From positions 968,228 through 1,032,227 of the forward strand of contig NW_006763136.1 of the NCBI RefSeq assembly GCF_000264905.1: a stretch of DNA of 64,000 bases. Reading direction: 5' to 3'. A program made the translations under genes and the position numbers. Positions 1 through 13,154 of this stretch are shown here, piece after piece. The notes beneath the pieces are model-generated. The model ran no database searches. It was not told the origin of the DNA and saw only the letters and a list, made by a program, of their open reading frames with translations. This DNA is from Stereum hirsutum FP-91666 SS1 (lineage: Eukaryota > Basidiomycota > Agaricomycetes > Russulales > Stereaceae). Position 1 is the stretch's first letter; each line of letters begins with the position of its first letter.

Positions 1-258
1 CGCGGATGATGTTCTGAACGAAATTGTCGATGCTATATATCATAGCCATTCCTGGGACTTTCGTGACTTTTTGCCTTCGTTTGCGGACACCGGGGAGGAT
101 GGGCCTGCTCCTCTTTTGAAAGATACAGAAGCGGGAGAGCTGCATTTTATGGGTGCGTATCCTATGATTTCTCTCAGACTGCGCAACGTATGGTGTCCTC
201 CGACGTAGTTTCTACACGCGCGAGTTGTGATGGCACCTGCTGGTCTCTATGCTCATGA
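1..258 (+). CDS. 3' end of an unidentified gene (partial)
   Basis: An open frame enters from the left edge (codons from base 2) and reads as an acidic, aromatic-rich segment beginning ADDVLNEIVDAIYHSH. A likely intron runs from 153 (GTGCGT donor) to 208 (ACGTAG acceptor). After splicing the frame stops at TGA 256-258. Nothing in the visible 65 or so residues identifies a family. The alternative is that the first exon belongs to the WD40-like gene that follows; I prefer a separate gene because the spliced frame stops well before that gene's start. Confidence 0.4.
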
Positions 259-474
259 GGCCGTATCCCTAAGTGAATATCTGACCTCGCTAAAGCTCAA
301 TGGCCCACGACGATTGGCTTGATCGTTGTTTTGAGTCGTTTTAAGCGGTTGCAGATACGGTCTATCGTGTTTCCATCTACCAGAGGAACGATTGCTTATC
401 ATAATTTAATGACCACCGTTAAACTGGTTCTAGGGACTTTACATCTACGGGAGTTCCAAAGGATTGCGGCGGAC

Positions 475-2299
475 ATGTCAGTAGTACGCGGTGTAGACCC
501 TGAAGGTGAGTATTTCGATACGCTCAATGTGTAATGTCAACTCTCAAATTGATAATCTTGACTTCTCAGTCGCAGCAGAAAGAGCAAAAGAGTTTGGGAA
601 AGACCGTACCCCCTATGATCCTTCTACCAAACCACACGGCTTGACAAGCCCTCTTGCTCGAGCTCGAAAACCAGATACCATCAACCCCTCGCTTTCCTCC
701 ATCCCATCCACGCCTCCACTCACACTCTCGTTTTATCAGGCCCGCTGCTCCATCACCGCTCGCCATATTTATCGCCCTCTCCCCAGTGAAACTTTGCATC
801 TCGCCACAGGGTCACCTTTCCTCTTGTACACAGCTGCAGGTGGTTCTGCCGGACTGAACCCCGACGTCACTTTCTGGAAGCTTGCGGATTTTAAACCCGA
901 CGTGTTCGAGCGAGGTAAAAGAATCAGAACCGAGCTATGGGGCCCCGCGACTCACCTCGCCGTCGATCCCATTCGCGAGCTCGTATATACTGCTGACAAG
1001 CGGAACATCGAGTCCTTCAAGTATACCACGAGCCCACATGATCTCTTCGGGGGCGACACCAGCGACGTAGATGAGATTAGCGGCGAAACCCTAGCTGCGG
1101 TTCATACTCTCGATTCGAGGCCTTCCACAGGGCCACTCGCGCTGGCCGAGCGTGGGAGCAAGTTATTGCGGGCTGGGGAGGGTGAAATTTACACTTGGGA
1201 CGTCGATGGACTCTTCCGACAGAACTCAGACTCGGACTCAGATGGGGATGAAAGGGTACGACAAAGGCGTCGGAGAGGTAGAAGAGGAACACCGGATCCG
1301 TTTGAGGACCCAGAACCGGAGGATGAGGAGGATTGGCAGGGCACTCCGGTGACGAACGTACTTCGGCTCGAGCAGCCATTGGCTTCGTCGATTGACATCG
1401 CGTATTGGAGCGCATCGCCCAATAATCCCAACATCATGCTTTCGACGTTGAACAACACCTTTTCTTGTCTTGCACTCGATCTCCAGGCAGGCGGAAAAGT
1501 TACAACGAGGTATCTGGGGCACGGTGGGCAACCTACTGGCTTTTCAACCAGTCCTGTGGCGGAGCCTACCCAGTTTTTGACTTCAGCAATGGACGGTGTT
1601 GCGAGACTATACGACGTTAGAGAGCCATTGCCTGGTCTCTCGATTCAGGACGAGATTCGGACTGCTCTTTTCGTGCACATACAAGGCGTACCAGGTACGC
1701 CCATTCCCTCCCTTCCCTCCTTATATATTGTCGCCCTCATGAAGTCTGGTGCATGTATCGTATTACACTTCTAGCAATCATTACCGGCTCTGATAAATAC
1801 GAGTGTATCAAAGTCTGGGACCCTCGCTCCAGCACAAGAATGTGCGTCTATGACCTCTCGACCGGCAACAACCCCACGACTTCGCTCGCATGGGACGCGC
1901 CCCGTCATACACTCTACGCCGCCACAGAATGCGAAGACACCAAAAGCTTTGAGTACGGCCGGAAATATATAAAGAAGAAAGTACCGAAGCCCCAACGCCC
2001 GAGAACGCAGAGCGAAATGGATGATTCAGAGTATGAGTCAGATGATTTCGAGTGGCGGAGGTGGCCTGCGAATGCGTATCATGATGATGAGTACTATGGA
2101 TATGTGTATGATAGTGGTGGGCACAGAATCTGTAAGTCTCGGAGTGCTCTCTCTCCTAGGATGATGTTGTTAGTCTTTTGACCATTGCTGATCTTGATCG
2201 TTTTGCTTTTTTACAGTCCGTTATATGTTTGGAGAGAATGCGGACCCGAAGATTTTACCGAAAGGCGGTCGGTCTTGGGAAGATGTGGAACATTATTGA
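475..2299 (+). CDS. WD40-like repeat protein
   Basis: Spliced from at least four exons. Introns are visible at about 505-569 (GTGAGT...CTCAG), 1694-1773 (GTACGC...TCTAG) and 2131-2215 (GTAAGT...TACAG); joining them keeps one frame to TGA 2297-2299. The middle contains diverged WD-type strands, for example the segment ending YLGHGGQPTGFSTSP followed by TSAMDGVARLYDVREP, and later SDKYECIKVWDPRSS followed by TTSLAWDAPRHTLYAAT. Between them lies an acidic, Ser/Asp-rich linker (about codons 200-270). The C-terminal exon ends in a charged tail with FGENADPKILPKGGRSWE. Start ATG 475 is chosen as the nearest ATG before the first intron; ATG 409 is an in-frame alternative. The specific role is unknown; such propellers serve as scaffolds. 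Confidence 0.65.
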
Positions 2300-4341
2300 A
2301 AGTATAAACATACTCACTCTGCCAGATTATATACAGTTCTCGGAAACGATCAGATACGATTACGCTCACTTGTCATCTTGCCTCCGTACATAGGTCCATA
2401 TCGTGCGTATATCAGGTGTTTCGATCAAGAAATCCCGACGCAACAATAGGTAAGTTACAATCCCATGGAGAGCCTTCGGCCCGGAAAAACCATAGTGTAA
2501 TCTGCAAACGGGGTTCGTATATACACCCTCGCCAGCTTGGCTTTCTCCGCGGGATTATTCCTCCTTTTCTCCGCTGCTCTCTCTGCCAAGCGACAAGTCC
2601 TTGGCTTCAATTTCGATACACGACCAGCGGTGTCGTCCTTCAGGGCAGTCGCAGTTTGAACCTATATCTTACGATGCTTTGGTCTTCGATTTGGCTCCAA
2701 CTCCCGATCCACGGAGGTCCTGAGCTGAGCGAAGGTGGCTTCCATGGGGAGGACGAATGTTTGCTTGGCTGTCTAGTGCAGGGGCGGCCAAGTAATAATA
2801 CGAAAGAGGGGTGTTGCCAGTGTACTTGACAACGAGGCTGCCTTGTCCGCATCCATGCCATCAATGCGATCCAATGCTCCTAACCGCCACACAGAAGTAC
2901 CTTCAGCGTTGTAGTCCGAACTGCGTTGCTCTACGCCTCGTCCGTCACAATCAGGGCACGGTTTCGGTGCCGTACATATGTATGATGTCCTAAAAACCAA
3001 GTAGTTACCGCGGCAGTACTCTTGTATTGAGGTCGAGCTTCCTTCCATCGCAAGTTGTCAAGGGGTCTTCAGCTTGAATATGTGATGCTACTAGGCGACT
3101 CCAGGGTCCGTCATCATTTATGGAAAACTGAGACTCTTCCGAGTCGCCGTCCGAGGTCGACGAGCTCCGCAATTAACCAGCTCACAAAAAATGCAGCCAT
3201 TCTAACGTATCAGCGTGTATTCCAACTACAGAGACAACATATTCATCTAGACAGTGGTGATGGCGCGCGGCGTGCAGCACTCAAAATCGCTGAAAGACCT
3301 GAATCTCGATCGCTTCGGTACTTACCGCGCTCTCAGCAGCAAGGGACCGCTTCGGTCAACTTTCCTTGTTCTATCCATCACTGACAAACGTCGACGCTCC
3401 TGCCTTGCTCCTCCGAATGCTCGAATCTCCGTATGAACCTATAAATGCCAGCCTCGCTGTGCCACTACAGCACCCAATTCCAAGCCACTACCTTCCAACC
3501 TCGAGTCAGCCTGCTTCGACACGGCTGACAACGCGCTATCAATGGCGGGGGAGACTATGCCATCAATTCCTCGATGGCCCCGGCGGCAAAGACAATACTT
3601 TCCTAGCGGGTATTGGCTGAGTTGGAGCACAGAATTTGCATGAATGATCTTTCTCAGGATCAGCCCTGCTTTCAGGGAAGTTGAATGACTGTAAGCTTTC
3701 CCTGATTTTCATCTTCAGAGGTACACTTTGAACGACTCGGACCCGGCTTAGACTAAGACTTTTGAACTGGTCAATGATTTACTATCATTAGCATCCATCT
3801 TTACTATTATGGACATCGTGCGGACATCGTCGTGGTGTACACCCAGATACTCTTCGCTCACACAGTGTAGCGTATGCATTTGTGACCTCTGAATTACCAG
3901 AGGCGATGATACTTTTAAACTGCCCCTTAAATCCACCATGCAAGGACGGAGCTCTCTCCGAATATTCTCTGTGACCTTGCACTATATGTCCATTTCTTGT
4001 TCGGTCCTAAGAAGGACACGTCTGGGAATCGTTGCCGTCGGTGCCTGCCTCAGAATCCGCGAGTCGGGCCCTCACCTGCTCTCACGGGCTCTTATCGTTC
4101 ATTCGACCGAGTACAATCGTTATTTTTGGTCTCCTTCCAGCGAGACCATTCCCTCATGGATCCCTCGTTTCTCGATGATGACAACGTGCCGCATGGTCCT
4201 GACTACACAGCGATGATAGTAATGGTCACTTAATTGGACGCGATGCGACTTTAAAGCTGGTTTCCGGTATCCTTTTGGCTTTCCCCAGGTCAGACCAAAG
4301 TTGGTACACTCCTCAGCAAGTCCTCATTGTCCTCAACGACG
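2300..4341. other. 2 kb intergenic, no supported gene
   Basis: Several short open frames occur here (for example 2494-2720 plus, 2773-3048 minus, 3938-4216 plus) but none has a recognisable domain, a convincing ATG context plus splice structure, or extension by splicing. A TATAAATG motif near 3441 is followed 100 bases later by an ATG with a 33-codon frame. It may hold long untranslated regions, an orphan gene or decayed sequence. Confidence 0.4.
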
Positions 4342-7300
4342 ATGGCACCTTCTCTTCCACCCGTCTTCATGCGCATACTTATCGTCAGTTGCGGGGCACT
4401 TCTCCTGTCATCTACAGCAATTGCGACTGCACTGGACCCATGTGCCAAGATTGCCGGACTCACATTCGTCGCCACCGCTGATGCCATAGCGTGCCAGAAG
4501 TCGTTCCCACTCAACGAGACGTTGAGACAGAATGTGCTGAGCAATATCGCACGTGTTTTTGACTTCTACACCTTTGAGGACTACTATCTGGATTCTCCAC
4601 CACCATTTCAAGAGTCGACGACCAACATCAGAGCGCAGATTGCTCGGATGAACGCCACGCACTACGAAGTTCGTCTTATTTTCATACGTGGATGACGCGC
4701 ATCTCTGATAACCGGCGTACATCCTCATGATTCTGTAGACCGACTACGACTTCAACTCCGATGTTTATAACTTCACTACCCAATTGAACGACGGTCACAC
4801 CAGTATGTGGCGTTTACTTCCTCGGACTATTCATGCCATTGATGGCTGAACGTCTTCTGTTTCTTGTGGCCCGTCGTTAGGGTGGTTCCCGAACTGCTAC
4901 AACTCCTTTCAGAATATTCTTCCCGCTCCTCCCGTCATCCTCGAGGTCAATGGAACACAGAACGTATTCATAGCTCCCGACTCCGTCGAATTCCTGTCGC
5001 AGCTTGGTTCCAACTTCACCGACTTCTTCGACAGCCTCGGATTTAATTGGCAAAGACTCGCCGGGGCCAAAGTGCTCGAGATTGGCGGCATGGATGCATT
5101 CGACTACATCGACCTCATCGCTAAGAATGTCTCCGGAAACTATCTCGACCATGGTGTGAGGGTCAATAGTGTGATCAGCAGTTACAGAATCCAAGGGACA
5201 GATTTCTCACAGAGGCTAGGAGACCTTGCTGGGCCCGAATTATTGACCTTGACCGAGTTGACATTCAAGTTGATCTTGAAGAACGGGACTGAGCCAGAGA
5301 CGGTGACTGTACCATATGTGGCAGACTTTATAGGCGTACCCTTTATGGATCAGGCATCCTTGTAAGTTCTCCTAATGTTATTGTACTTCATAGCAATTGA
5401 CGGGCACAAATAGCTGGGCAAACAACTGTGCGGCCAACAATGCGACGAACGGTATTGACCTTAACGCTCAAGGCCTCTCTCACGCGACCACACAGTCGCC
5501 TCTTCGCGCACGAGGGGCGCTATTCGCTAACACTAGGTCAAACGCTATCGGCCTTCCTCGTCTGTACTGTCTTGGAGTTGAGCCAAATTAGTAACATAAC
5601 TGATCCTACTTTTCACAGAGCCCTTCCTTCCAAATCTCCCGCCCGTCAATGGAAGTGAAGACGTGATCAAATCATTCGTTTTGGATAACACCACCGGCGT
5701 GGTACGTTCATCCTCTGAACATTAATGTCTTTGGATCTGCGTAGTCTCATTTTGCGTCGGAGCGCAGATGTTTGTTGGATCATTCGAACCTACAGATTTC
5801 GACCAGTTTCAGTTCGATGTTCAGGCTGCAGTCGAAAATTTCCAAGCTGCCAATGTAACCCGTTTGCTCATTGATTTGACAAACAACGGAGGTAAATACA
5901 GTCTGCCTCCATCAGCTCGCGAACAATAATGGCCGATCAGTCCATCTACCTTTAGGCGGATTCGTTTGCTTGGGACTATTCCTCCACCAGTTCTTAGCCG
6001 GGCTCGACAGTGGATATCCGTACGTGCTCTGAATTCTCTGTCCATAGACGCTTCGCTAAGCTTGTAATGACCTTGACTAGCGGTTTTGAATGTACCGTTC
6101 GTGCGAATACCTTGGCTCAGAAGATCGTCGCGGCCGACATTGCGCTTAACGACAGCAGCACTGGTGTCTTCTATGCTCCACCGAATTGTAGGCGGACTTC
6201 ATTTTTGAGAGAGGCCCGGTCGCTGAACACTCGTACTTCTAGGGGCTTTCCTCAATGACACGCAGTTTTCACTCAACGAAAACTTCGAAACCCCGGATAT
6301 ACAATTCATCGTGAACGGACAGGATCAGCCTACTTCACAACGGTTCCATGTATGTTTTAGTCTGCTAGTTCTCATCCCAGGATGGTACGGCTGCTGAATG
6401 ATGCGTACATCAGGACATTTGCACGCCCTACGCAGTACCCATCCCTGCGACTCCTCCCTTTGACCTCAAGTCAGTATCTCAGTACTGCCGTTTCTATGCC
6501 TTTTCTGATGACTATTACATTCAGGAATGTCGCTATGGGTGTGTACTCCGTCCTCCAATATAGGTTCAGCTCTCTGAAAGTCGTCGCGTTTAGTCAACAA
6601 TGGAAATTGCGCTTCGACCTGCTCTCTTTTTAGTACCGTTATGCACGAGGTAAGCTGGTTTTCAGTCTCGAAACTCTTTGCCTCAGCAATCCTATATTTC
6701 CCACAGAAACACGGGACAAAGATAGCGGTCTTTGGAGGCAAGCCTGGCGAGGACGTTCAGTTTAAAGGTATGTACATTTGTCAAGTTTCTGGCCTTTTTA
6801 TCATACACAAGCTAATGATGCTATCCCGACCAGGAATGGCTGGCAATCAAGTTTTGGAATGGGCTGACCTGGACACGGAGATCAAGACAGCACAGCTGAA
6901 GGATGTAAGTCCAAGGCTTTGCCCCCATATATGCGTGCAGAGAACTGATACTATCTCTGTTTCTGAAGGATCCGCTCGCCCCTCCGGACTTGTGAGTATC
7001 AGAATCTATTCGTACTGAGATTAGCAGACTGATGCCTTAGGTAGGATCGTCTCTGCTAACATGCGGTGAGGGCCCCTTCGTCTTTGTAGAATTTGCAGTC
7101 AAGGAGATACTCACTTCTCTCTTCCACAAGTCACAATTGGCGGACGGGTACGCTCTGTCCATCTCGCTGTCTGTATCGAGACGCTTACTGAAGCATACAA
7201 TATATAGCGTATAGTTTCCTGGACGAGCACACTCCCATAGGCAAGTTTTCCCGAAGGGTTGTTGATTTACTCACCACTGACACTTCCCCCCTCTCCACAG

Positions 7301-7526
7301 CCTACGTTTCAGAACTGCCAACTCGTACACCATGTCCCTCTTTCATACAGGAATCACGTTGGCTGACGTGGTCACCATATTCACAGTGCGCTTCCCCTAC
7401 ACGATGGATACATACAACAACCCCCAGAACCTCTGGAAGTTCGCGTACGTTTGCATCTCTCCTATTGTTTTGCGAGGCGTCGGTTGAGCATAATTATATT
7501 TCAGGGCTAGTCAACTTTTCGACTGA
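4342..7526 (+). CDS. secreted S41 family peptidase (CPAF-like)
   Basis: The protein starts with a hydrophobic signal peptide (FMRILIVSCGALLLSSTAIA), then a Cys-containing mature N-terminus (DPCAKIAG) and many N-glycosylation sequons. The gene has many short introns. A strand core reads LLIDLTNNGGG around 5865-5895. The nucleophile box, assembled across introns around 6525-6640, reads VNNGNCASTCSLFSTVMHE; Ser in NCASTC is the expected S41 nucleophile of fungal CPAF/S41 proteins. It is followed by KIAVFGGKPGEDVQFKG and ends WKFAASQLFD before TGA 7524-7526. Start ATG 4342 opens directly onto the signal peptide. Expected role: extracellular or secretory-pathway serine peptidase; substrates unknown. 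The splicing around 5365-5650 is the least certain part. Confidence 0.82.
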
Positions 7527-8091
7527 GGTAAGGATCGCAGTAGACGGATTCGCAGGAGGTGCAGGCGACATCCATCAGGTTAGAAAAGGATATGTATTGT
7601 TGTTCGTTGACGGTCGGACGCCAATGGTATATATACATGTGGCCCGTGTGACGTGTTCATAATTCACGCGTCCAACAACGTTTACCATAAAACCTATGTT
7701 TCATCTACAATACATACATCCGAAGGGCGCAACGACGAGGACGTAAGTAGAAGGGGGCTACGCGAGAAGAAGAAAAAGCCTCGATGAGCGTAAAGGGAGA
7801 AAGGAAAGGGCGATATGTATACTACACATAATTGGCAAAAAAAGACAAAAAAAACATAGAAAAAGAAGGACTGAGAAGATGTTACGCATCTGGAAAACAA
7901 GAATAAACAGGGGAAAGCGGGAGCGTTCATAATCAATCGATAGAAAAGATGAGAATAACGGCAACTGAGGAGTGGAGAGTTGAAAAGAAAAGTCAGAGGA
8001 TAAAAGTAACGGTATATGAAGACATCGGAAAGGCATGAGCTGAAGGGGTGCATGAGACTCGGGAGACGAAGCTCGAACGCAACTAGGGAAC
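7527..8091. other. convergent intergenic, 3' UTRs
   Basis: This 565-base interval lies between the ends of the S41 peptidase gene (plus) and EPL1 (minus). It is purine-rich on the plus strand (pyrimidine-rich on the EPL1 sense strand) with A-rich runs near 7838-7870, as expected for 3' untranslated sequence. I see no gene. Confidence 0.5.
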
Positions 8092-11000
8092 TCAATAGGT
8101 CCCCGTCGAGCCCGAACCATTCACCGGCTGATGCTGATGCTGCAAGGAAGGCGACGACATAATACCCTGGCCCGGCCTCGGTGGCGATTGCTGTCCCTGT
8201 CCTCCCATTCCAAGTGACACGTTCGCGGGACTCCGATTCTGCAAATGCGGCGACATCGAATGTGACATCGAGATCCCATGGGCTCCGTGGGCTGCACCGG
8301 CAGCAAGAGCCGCAGGTGAGACTCTGCCTTGCACCTGTGGCGTAAGGTGCGGCGACGCCGAGAGATGTCCATGACTGAGGTTCCCGGACGAAGTCCTCCT
8401 CATCCCACCCTGGATCCCATTGCCGTTCATATCACCCACAGGCGCAGACTGCTGGGGCTGTTGCGAGGCCGCCCATTGCATCTGGCGAGAGGCAGGAAGC
8501 TTAAGGTCCAAGTTCATCCCGGCGCCCATCCGCATTCCCTGGCTCTGCTGCTGCTGTTGCTGCTGCTGAGTGAGGTTATGATTCGTGTTGACGTTGACTC
8601 CGTGAGCCAATGGAAGGTTGTAATTCGCCCCGTTAGGAGCGACGTGGCCCATGTACGCCGCAGGTCTCGATCCATTCGTCGACGGCATGCCCGCAGCGCC
8701 ACCATTACCTCCTAAATCCTGCTGCTGCTGACCCCCATGCGTGGCTGCGAACTGCTTGAGAGCCTGCATCTGTTGTATGGTCAGACCCTGCATATTGGGG
8801 TACGCGGGGTAACTCTGCGCTCCATTCTGCATAGCGTTCGACGAGAACCCGTTCATATGATATCCGTTCGGCATGGTAATGGCGTGGTGCGGGTTTGGTG
8901 GCTTGAGTTGCATAGGGATATTATGGGCAGGGTTCGCGTGAGCGGAGACGGGTGACGCAGAGGAGGCGGAGGCGGGGAGGCTACCGTCAGCGACAGGAGC
9001 TGACGATGTGGACATGTCGTGAGAAATGTGCGTGGGCGTGTGGGTGGCATTGTGACCGTTCACCATCGGAGGAGCAGAAGCGGAAGAGGGATGTGGCGGA
9101 GACAATTGGGCGCCCTGGCCGTCGGATTGAGCGATGCCAGGTGTTGAACCGGAACGCATCCCTCCATTCGACGAGAGGCGAACTTGCGGAACATTCATGG
9201 ATTTCTTCATTTGAGCCTGCATCGAGATTGGCGTTCCGCCAGCCTGCGGCATAGACAAGGCAACACCGGCTTCGTGAGCTGGTCGAGGTTGCTGCATCTG
9301 TTGTTGCTGATTCTGGTAGGCGGTATTCGGGACGGCAGGGGGAGCCATGGGACGGCCGGGAGCACGGGTCATGTTGTAGTTCGCGAATCTAGTAATTGGC
9401 GCAACGGCTTGTGTCTGGCCGTTGGCACCCTTAAGGAAGAGCGTTGAGTCGGTGCTGAGCCTCTGGTGGTCATCGGGACGTAAAATCGACATAGTATGAC
9501 GCAAATACCTATAATGGTGGATATATCGTTAGGGTTGGAGAAAGCGATGTGAACTAAAGAGACTTACTCGGGAGAATAATTGTCGACCAGTACCCGGTCT
9601 TGCTCGTCAGGGCCATCAGGACCGACGGGCGGTTCGTCGTCGTGATCATAGCGCCACCGTTCAGTTATCCTTCGAGCACGCTCTCGTTCCTCCGCAGAAT
9701 CTTCATCGGACGAGTCCTCAGAGTGTCGCAGACGAGGTCGGCGCAAAAACTCCTCCTCGTCGTCTTGTCGAGACCCTCTTGGAGGGAGCCCTCGGCGATC
9801 CACTCGTACGACGCCACCGCGACCACGTCTCATCCGTACTGCACGATAGTGTCGCGGCGACTCGTCCTGGGAGTCAGAAGAGGTTGGAGGAGTGATAGTA
9901 GGACACCAATATCGACCTGAGAGTCCGACGGGGTCCGGCTGGTGAGGATTCTGCTCAACGAGAAGACGTAAGTACACTGTCATAGAGGGAAACCAGAAGA
10001 CCTACGTCGATACCGTCCTCCCAATACGAATTGGTCGCCTTGATCTGTAGGACTCCTCGTTCGATTTCGCTCTGAATGGCCGCCACCCGGTCCTTCGGTC
10101 GCATAGGAGTCTCCATGGCTGGAAGGTTGTCTGCGGCAGAAGGCTTGATGCGAATCGAGCTGTTAAGGAAGTCAGGATTATATACGACGGAGAACAAGGT
10201 GGACTAAAACGGACAGTTGTGCTGGTTTTGGTTTCTTCGGTGGCTGACGTTCCTTGTCGAAAAACATTTCTTCATCCTCCTTGACGCCCAGAGCAGGAAA
10301 CTTCCGCTTCATACTAGCCATATTCTCGCGTATCTCCCAAACTGCCCTCCCGTGGCGCACTGCTTCTCGTTTGATGGTTTCGCGATTATTAGTCGCCACA
10401 GCCAGTTCTTGGGTCATTAGAAGCTCCTGCTGAAGCCTTACGAGCTTCTCTGATGACGAAGCCTGAGCAGCACGAGTTTTACGAATGGCCTTGACGTCTC
10501 GTCGGCGGAAACAAACATAAGATTCGTTCTGTGTGTCGGCCTCGTCGTACTAAAATACAAAAGTCAGGTAAGCCTAAGAAAGCAAGAAGAAGAGGAATAT
10601 CTTACATTCAGCGCAGGGATAACTCTGTGGCCACCGCGTTCGATCCGGCGCTCTTTCCAGTAAGAGTAGACAAGCTTGGCGTAACGGAGCATTTGTGGTG
10701 GCGGAGGGATCCATGACGGGACAACAAAAGCAGCAAAGGTATCGGGGGGTAACGGCGATGCGAAGGTGTCTTGATAATCTGAAAATGGAGGGAAATGACC
10801 TCCGGATTCGAGACCCTGTAAACCGAGATAATCAGCACTCTGAGGGTCACACTCGTCGCGCCTACTTACATGATGGAGGTAGGCGGTCTTTTCGTTAGTT
10901 ACCTTCTCGAAGAGGCCCATGACGAGCTCAAGCTCATCCTCTGTCATGACCACTGGCTGTGGTACATCTGGTTCCTTTCCCTTTGCCTTTGCACTCCGTT

Positions 11001-11687
11001 GGGACGTGCGTGTGGCGGTCCCAGCCGTAGAGAGAGCGCCCTGGGCAGAGGTGCCCTCGCCACGCGCCTCCTCGTTGTTCTTGTCTAGCCAATCTTTGTC
11101 TCGCTCATCCATATAATATGTGAAGCCATTGGCAAGGGCGTCCGAGATGGATTCCTCGACGCACTCCGATGTCTTAAGATAATGGTGGGGATCTGTCCAT
11201 TTCGAGGTAGGATAGAGCTCTTCGTAGTTATCGACCGTGCCGGTGCTGTCCGGGATGGGAATGTATGCTGCCCTGTCTGGCGCTGCCGGGGCCGATGCCG
11301 CCGCTCCTCGCGTGGGGCGCTGCACCGACGCTGAATGCCGGGCGGCAGCGGAAAGCACAGCTTGGAGATGGTGTTCCTAAACGCAGAAGCTTAGTCAGCA
11401 TGCTCCGGGGACACATCGCCGGACCCGCCAGCCAATCAGAAGGCGACACGCGGGGGTCCGCCAACAAGGGTCGCCACGTAGGAGAGGGGGTCGACGACAG
11501 GACTCACGTTGGCATCCTCAGCATCGACGCCGGCAGTCGAGACGACACGGACCTTCTCCTCGTCCTCGTCGAAGCCCAGGGGATCAGCATCAATGGATCC
11601 CTGGACGATGCGAAGACGAGTCTTGTTAGTGACACGGTTGCGGTTTCGAAGAGTCGAGGGGCCGCTGGACGAGTTGGCGCGGGGCAT
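8092..11687 (-). CDS. EPL1: Enhancer of polycomb-like protein 1 (EPL1), NuA4 subunit
   Basis: The N-terminal exon (11508-11687) begins MPRANSSSG and contains the basic stretch RNRVTNKTRLRIVQGSI typical of EPL1. Following exons contain the EPcA region: YEELYPTSKWTDPHHYLKTS, then GFTYYMDERDKDWLDKNNEE, MTEDELELVMGLFEK, and the diagnostic NESYVCFRRRDVKAIRKTRA. A coiled-coil-like segment and an acidic/RGR-rich segment follow. The last exon (8092-9504) is a long Gln/Asn/Pro/Ser-rich low-complexity tail with an eight-Gln run. About seven exons. EPL1 anchors Esa1, Yng2 and Eaf6 in the piccolo NuA4 histone H4/H2A acetyltransferase module in the nucleus. Start ATG 11687 is the first Met of the conserved N-terminus. 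The family assignment is firm; exon borders are approximate. Confidence 0.93.
8545..8569. repeat. CTG/CAG triplet tract coding for polyglutamine in EPL1
   Basis: An interrupted CTG run on the plus strand (one CTG replaced by TTG) reads as eight consecutive Gln codons on the EPL1 sense strand. A second, shorter CTG run is at about 8720-8730. Such tracts are length-variable between strains. Confidence 0.8.
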
Positions 11688-12494
11688 TTCATGGAGGAAG
11701 GTGAGCGATGCAGAGAATAAATTAGCAGTGGGCGGGGCTCGAGAACGCGAAGGATGTGCTACGGCTCGCTCGCTGGGCTCGTCGACTCGTGCGGCGCTGG
11801 CGGGGCTCGTTGATTGGGGCGACGCCGGAGAATTTTGGCCGAGATCTCGGGCCGGTAACACGAATTGTAGGTCACCCGCTCTATTTGGTCGGGGTAAACA
11901 CCGTCTGTCCCCTTTCGTCCTGCCACCATCTCCTCCCTCTGCATCTCAGAAAAATACATCCCGCTTTGTTCTCAGTATCTGTGTCAGAGAGAACTTTTGT
12001 TCTCGTGCTTGCCGCAGTTCTCTGGTGCCCGCATACTAACGAACCACTCGATCGGGGCACGCGCCACCGTTATTGTTTCATCGTTGTTCAATGTTTGTGC
12101 CATTCTTGATGTGGCACGAGGCTTTGTGGGGCCAATTTCGTCCTTTTTTCCCAATGTCCGCAGGTGTTTTGCTGATACGCATACACCGTTGGCCCCTCAC
12201 CGCACCTGAATCTACTGGAGGGTTCACGACGGCAGTGATACGCACATAAAATATTCTCCAGTCGTTATCGATGTCACCTCTGTTTCGGTACGGCTACTCG
12301 AATTCACTTCGCCTTTTGTGTTCATGATCTCAGGCGTGCCGCGTTATCGGTTATAGAAGTTGAGCTCCGTATGCCAGTATCCAGGGCTATTCACATCGTA
12401 TCAACATCCACTGCTTGTGACTTTCCTATCAAGAAGTACTCCCACCGACAATTAGCTCGAAAAGATCGCCCTTCCGACTGAGGAGCTCGACACT
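11688..12494. other. divergent promoter region, EPL1 / hypothetical gene
   Basis: This 807-base interval separates the starts of EPL1 (minus) and the 12495 gene (plus), so it should contain both promoters. Open frames crossing it (for example 11509-12039 plus) are antisense to EPL1 exon 1 or lack any domain. I see no clear TATA box. Confidence 0.45.
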
Positions 12495-13154
12495 ATGAAC
12501 ACCGACGACAGAGACACCATTCTCGCCATTCTCCTCACAGATTCCTCTTCATGGCAACAGCTCGTCGCGTTTGCTCCTCGCACCTCGGATGCCGCCACCG
12601 ACGCGAATCTACGCAACCGCTACATGGCTCTACTAGCGCTACACGTTCGACACCAATCAGCAGACAAGGCAGAAGACCTGCGCCTCGTCATGTATCTCCT
12701 TGACCAAGAGGTCCTATATCACCGTCAGGCGGATCATTACCGCTCATCCATCTCCCTCGCCTGCTATCTCTTAGCGCGATACCGTCAGCCCTCTCACCTG
12801 TGGGCCATTTGGGCAGCTCGCGAAGCCAACTTTGACGCGTTAAAGAGCGTCGACTCGCATTATATGTGGTACGCCACATCCGGAGTAGAGAATGCCAAGA
12901 TGTATCTCGAAAGATGTGGAATGGGCGATGTGGGTGAAGGAGCAGCTGAGGATGGAGGCCGTGTGCGATGGTGGCGAGAATTGGTGGAAGATGCGGGAGA
13001 TGAAGCAAAGGCATTCGAGGAGTTGAAGAGACAGGTCGTCGAGAGGATCAAAATGGACGTGACGTGTGGAATTACGGATGAGACGGTGGAAAAGTTTGTA
13101 GATGATTCATGGCGGTCGGAGACGAAGAGGTGGGAAGAGTCGCTGTTACCTTAA
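12495..13154 (+). CDS. conserved-looking hypothetical protein, alpha-helical
   Basis: A single exon of 219 codons from ATG 12495 to TAA. The composition is rich in Leu, Ala, Arg and Glu with regularly spaced helices, for example LRLVMYLLDQEVLYHRQADH and ISLACYLLARYRQPSHLWAI, which look like helical-repeat (TPR-like) packing. The C-terminus is a charged helix ending in WEESLLP. No signal peptide or membrane segment. I do not recognise the family. The long uninterrupted frame, clean start and compositional bias make it a real gene. Confidence 0.75.
   Translation: MNTDDRDTILAILLTDSSSWQQLVAFAPRTSDAATDANLRNRYMALLALHVRHQSADKAEDLRLVMYLLDQEVLYHRQADHYRSSISLACYLLARYRQPSHLWAIWAAREANFDALKSVDSHYMWYATSGVENAKMYLERCGMGDVGEGAAEDGGRVRWWRELVEDAGDEAKAFEELKRQVVERIKMDVTCGITDETVEKFVDDSWRSETKRWEESLLP

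Noticed and set aside
2494..2720. 75-codon frame with protein-like Ser/Pro composition after the WD40-like gene
   Set aside because: It begins right after a TAG, and the intron that would lead into it leaves either a stop or the wrong phase. Left as unassigned sequence.
3938..4233. Two overlapping short frames (92 and 78 codons) upstream of the S41 peptidase
   Set aside because: They compete in different phases over the same bases, have no recognisable domain and no usable splice sites.
11265..12039. Plus-strand frames of 151 and 176 codons
   Set aside because: Antisense to EPL1 exons 1-2 or in its promoter; no domain and no start context.
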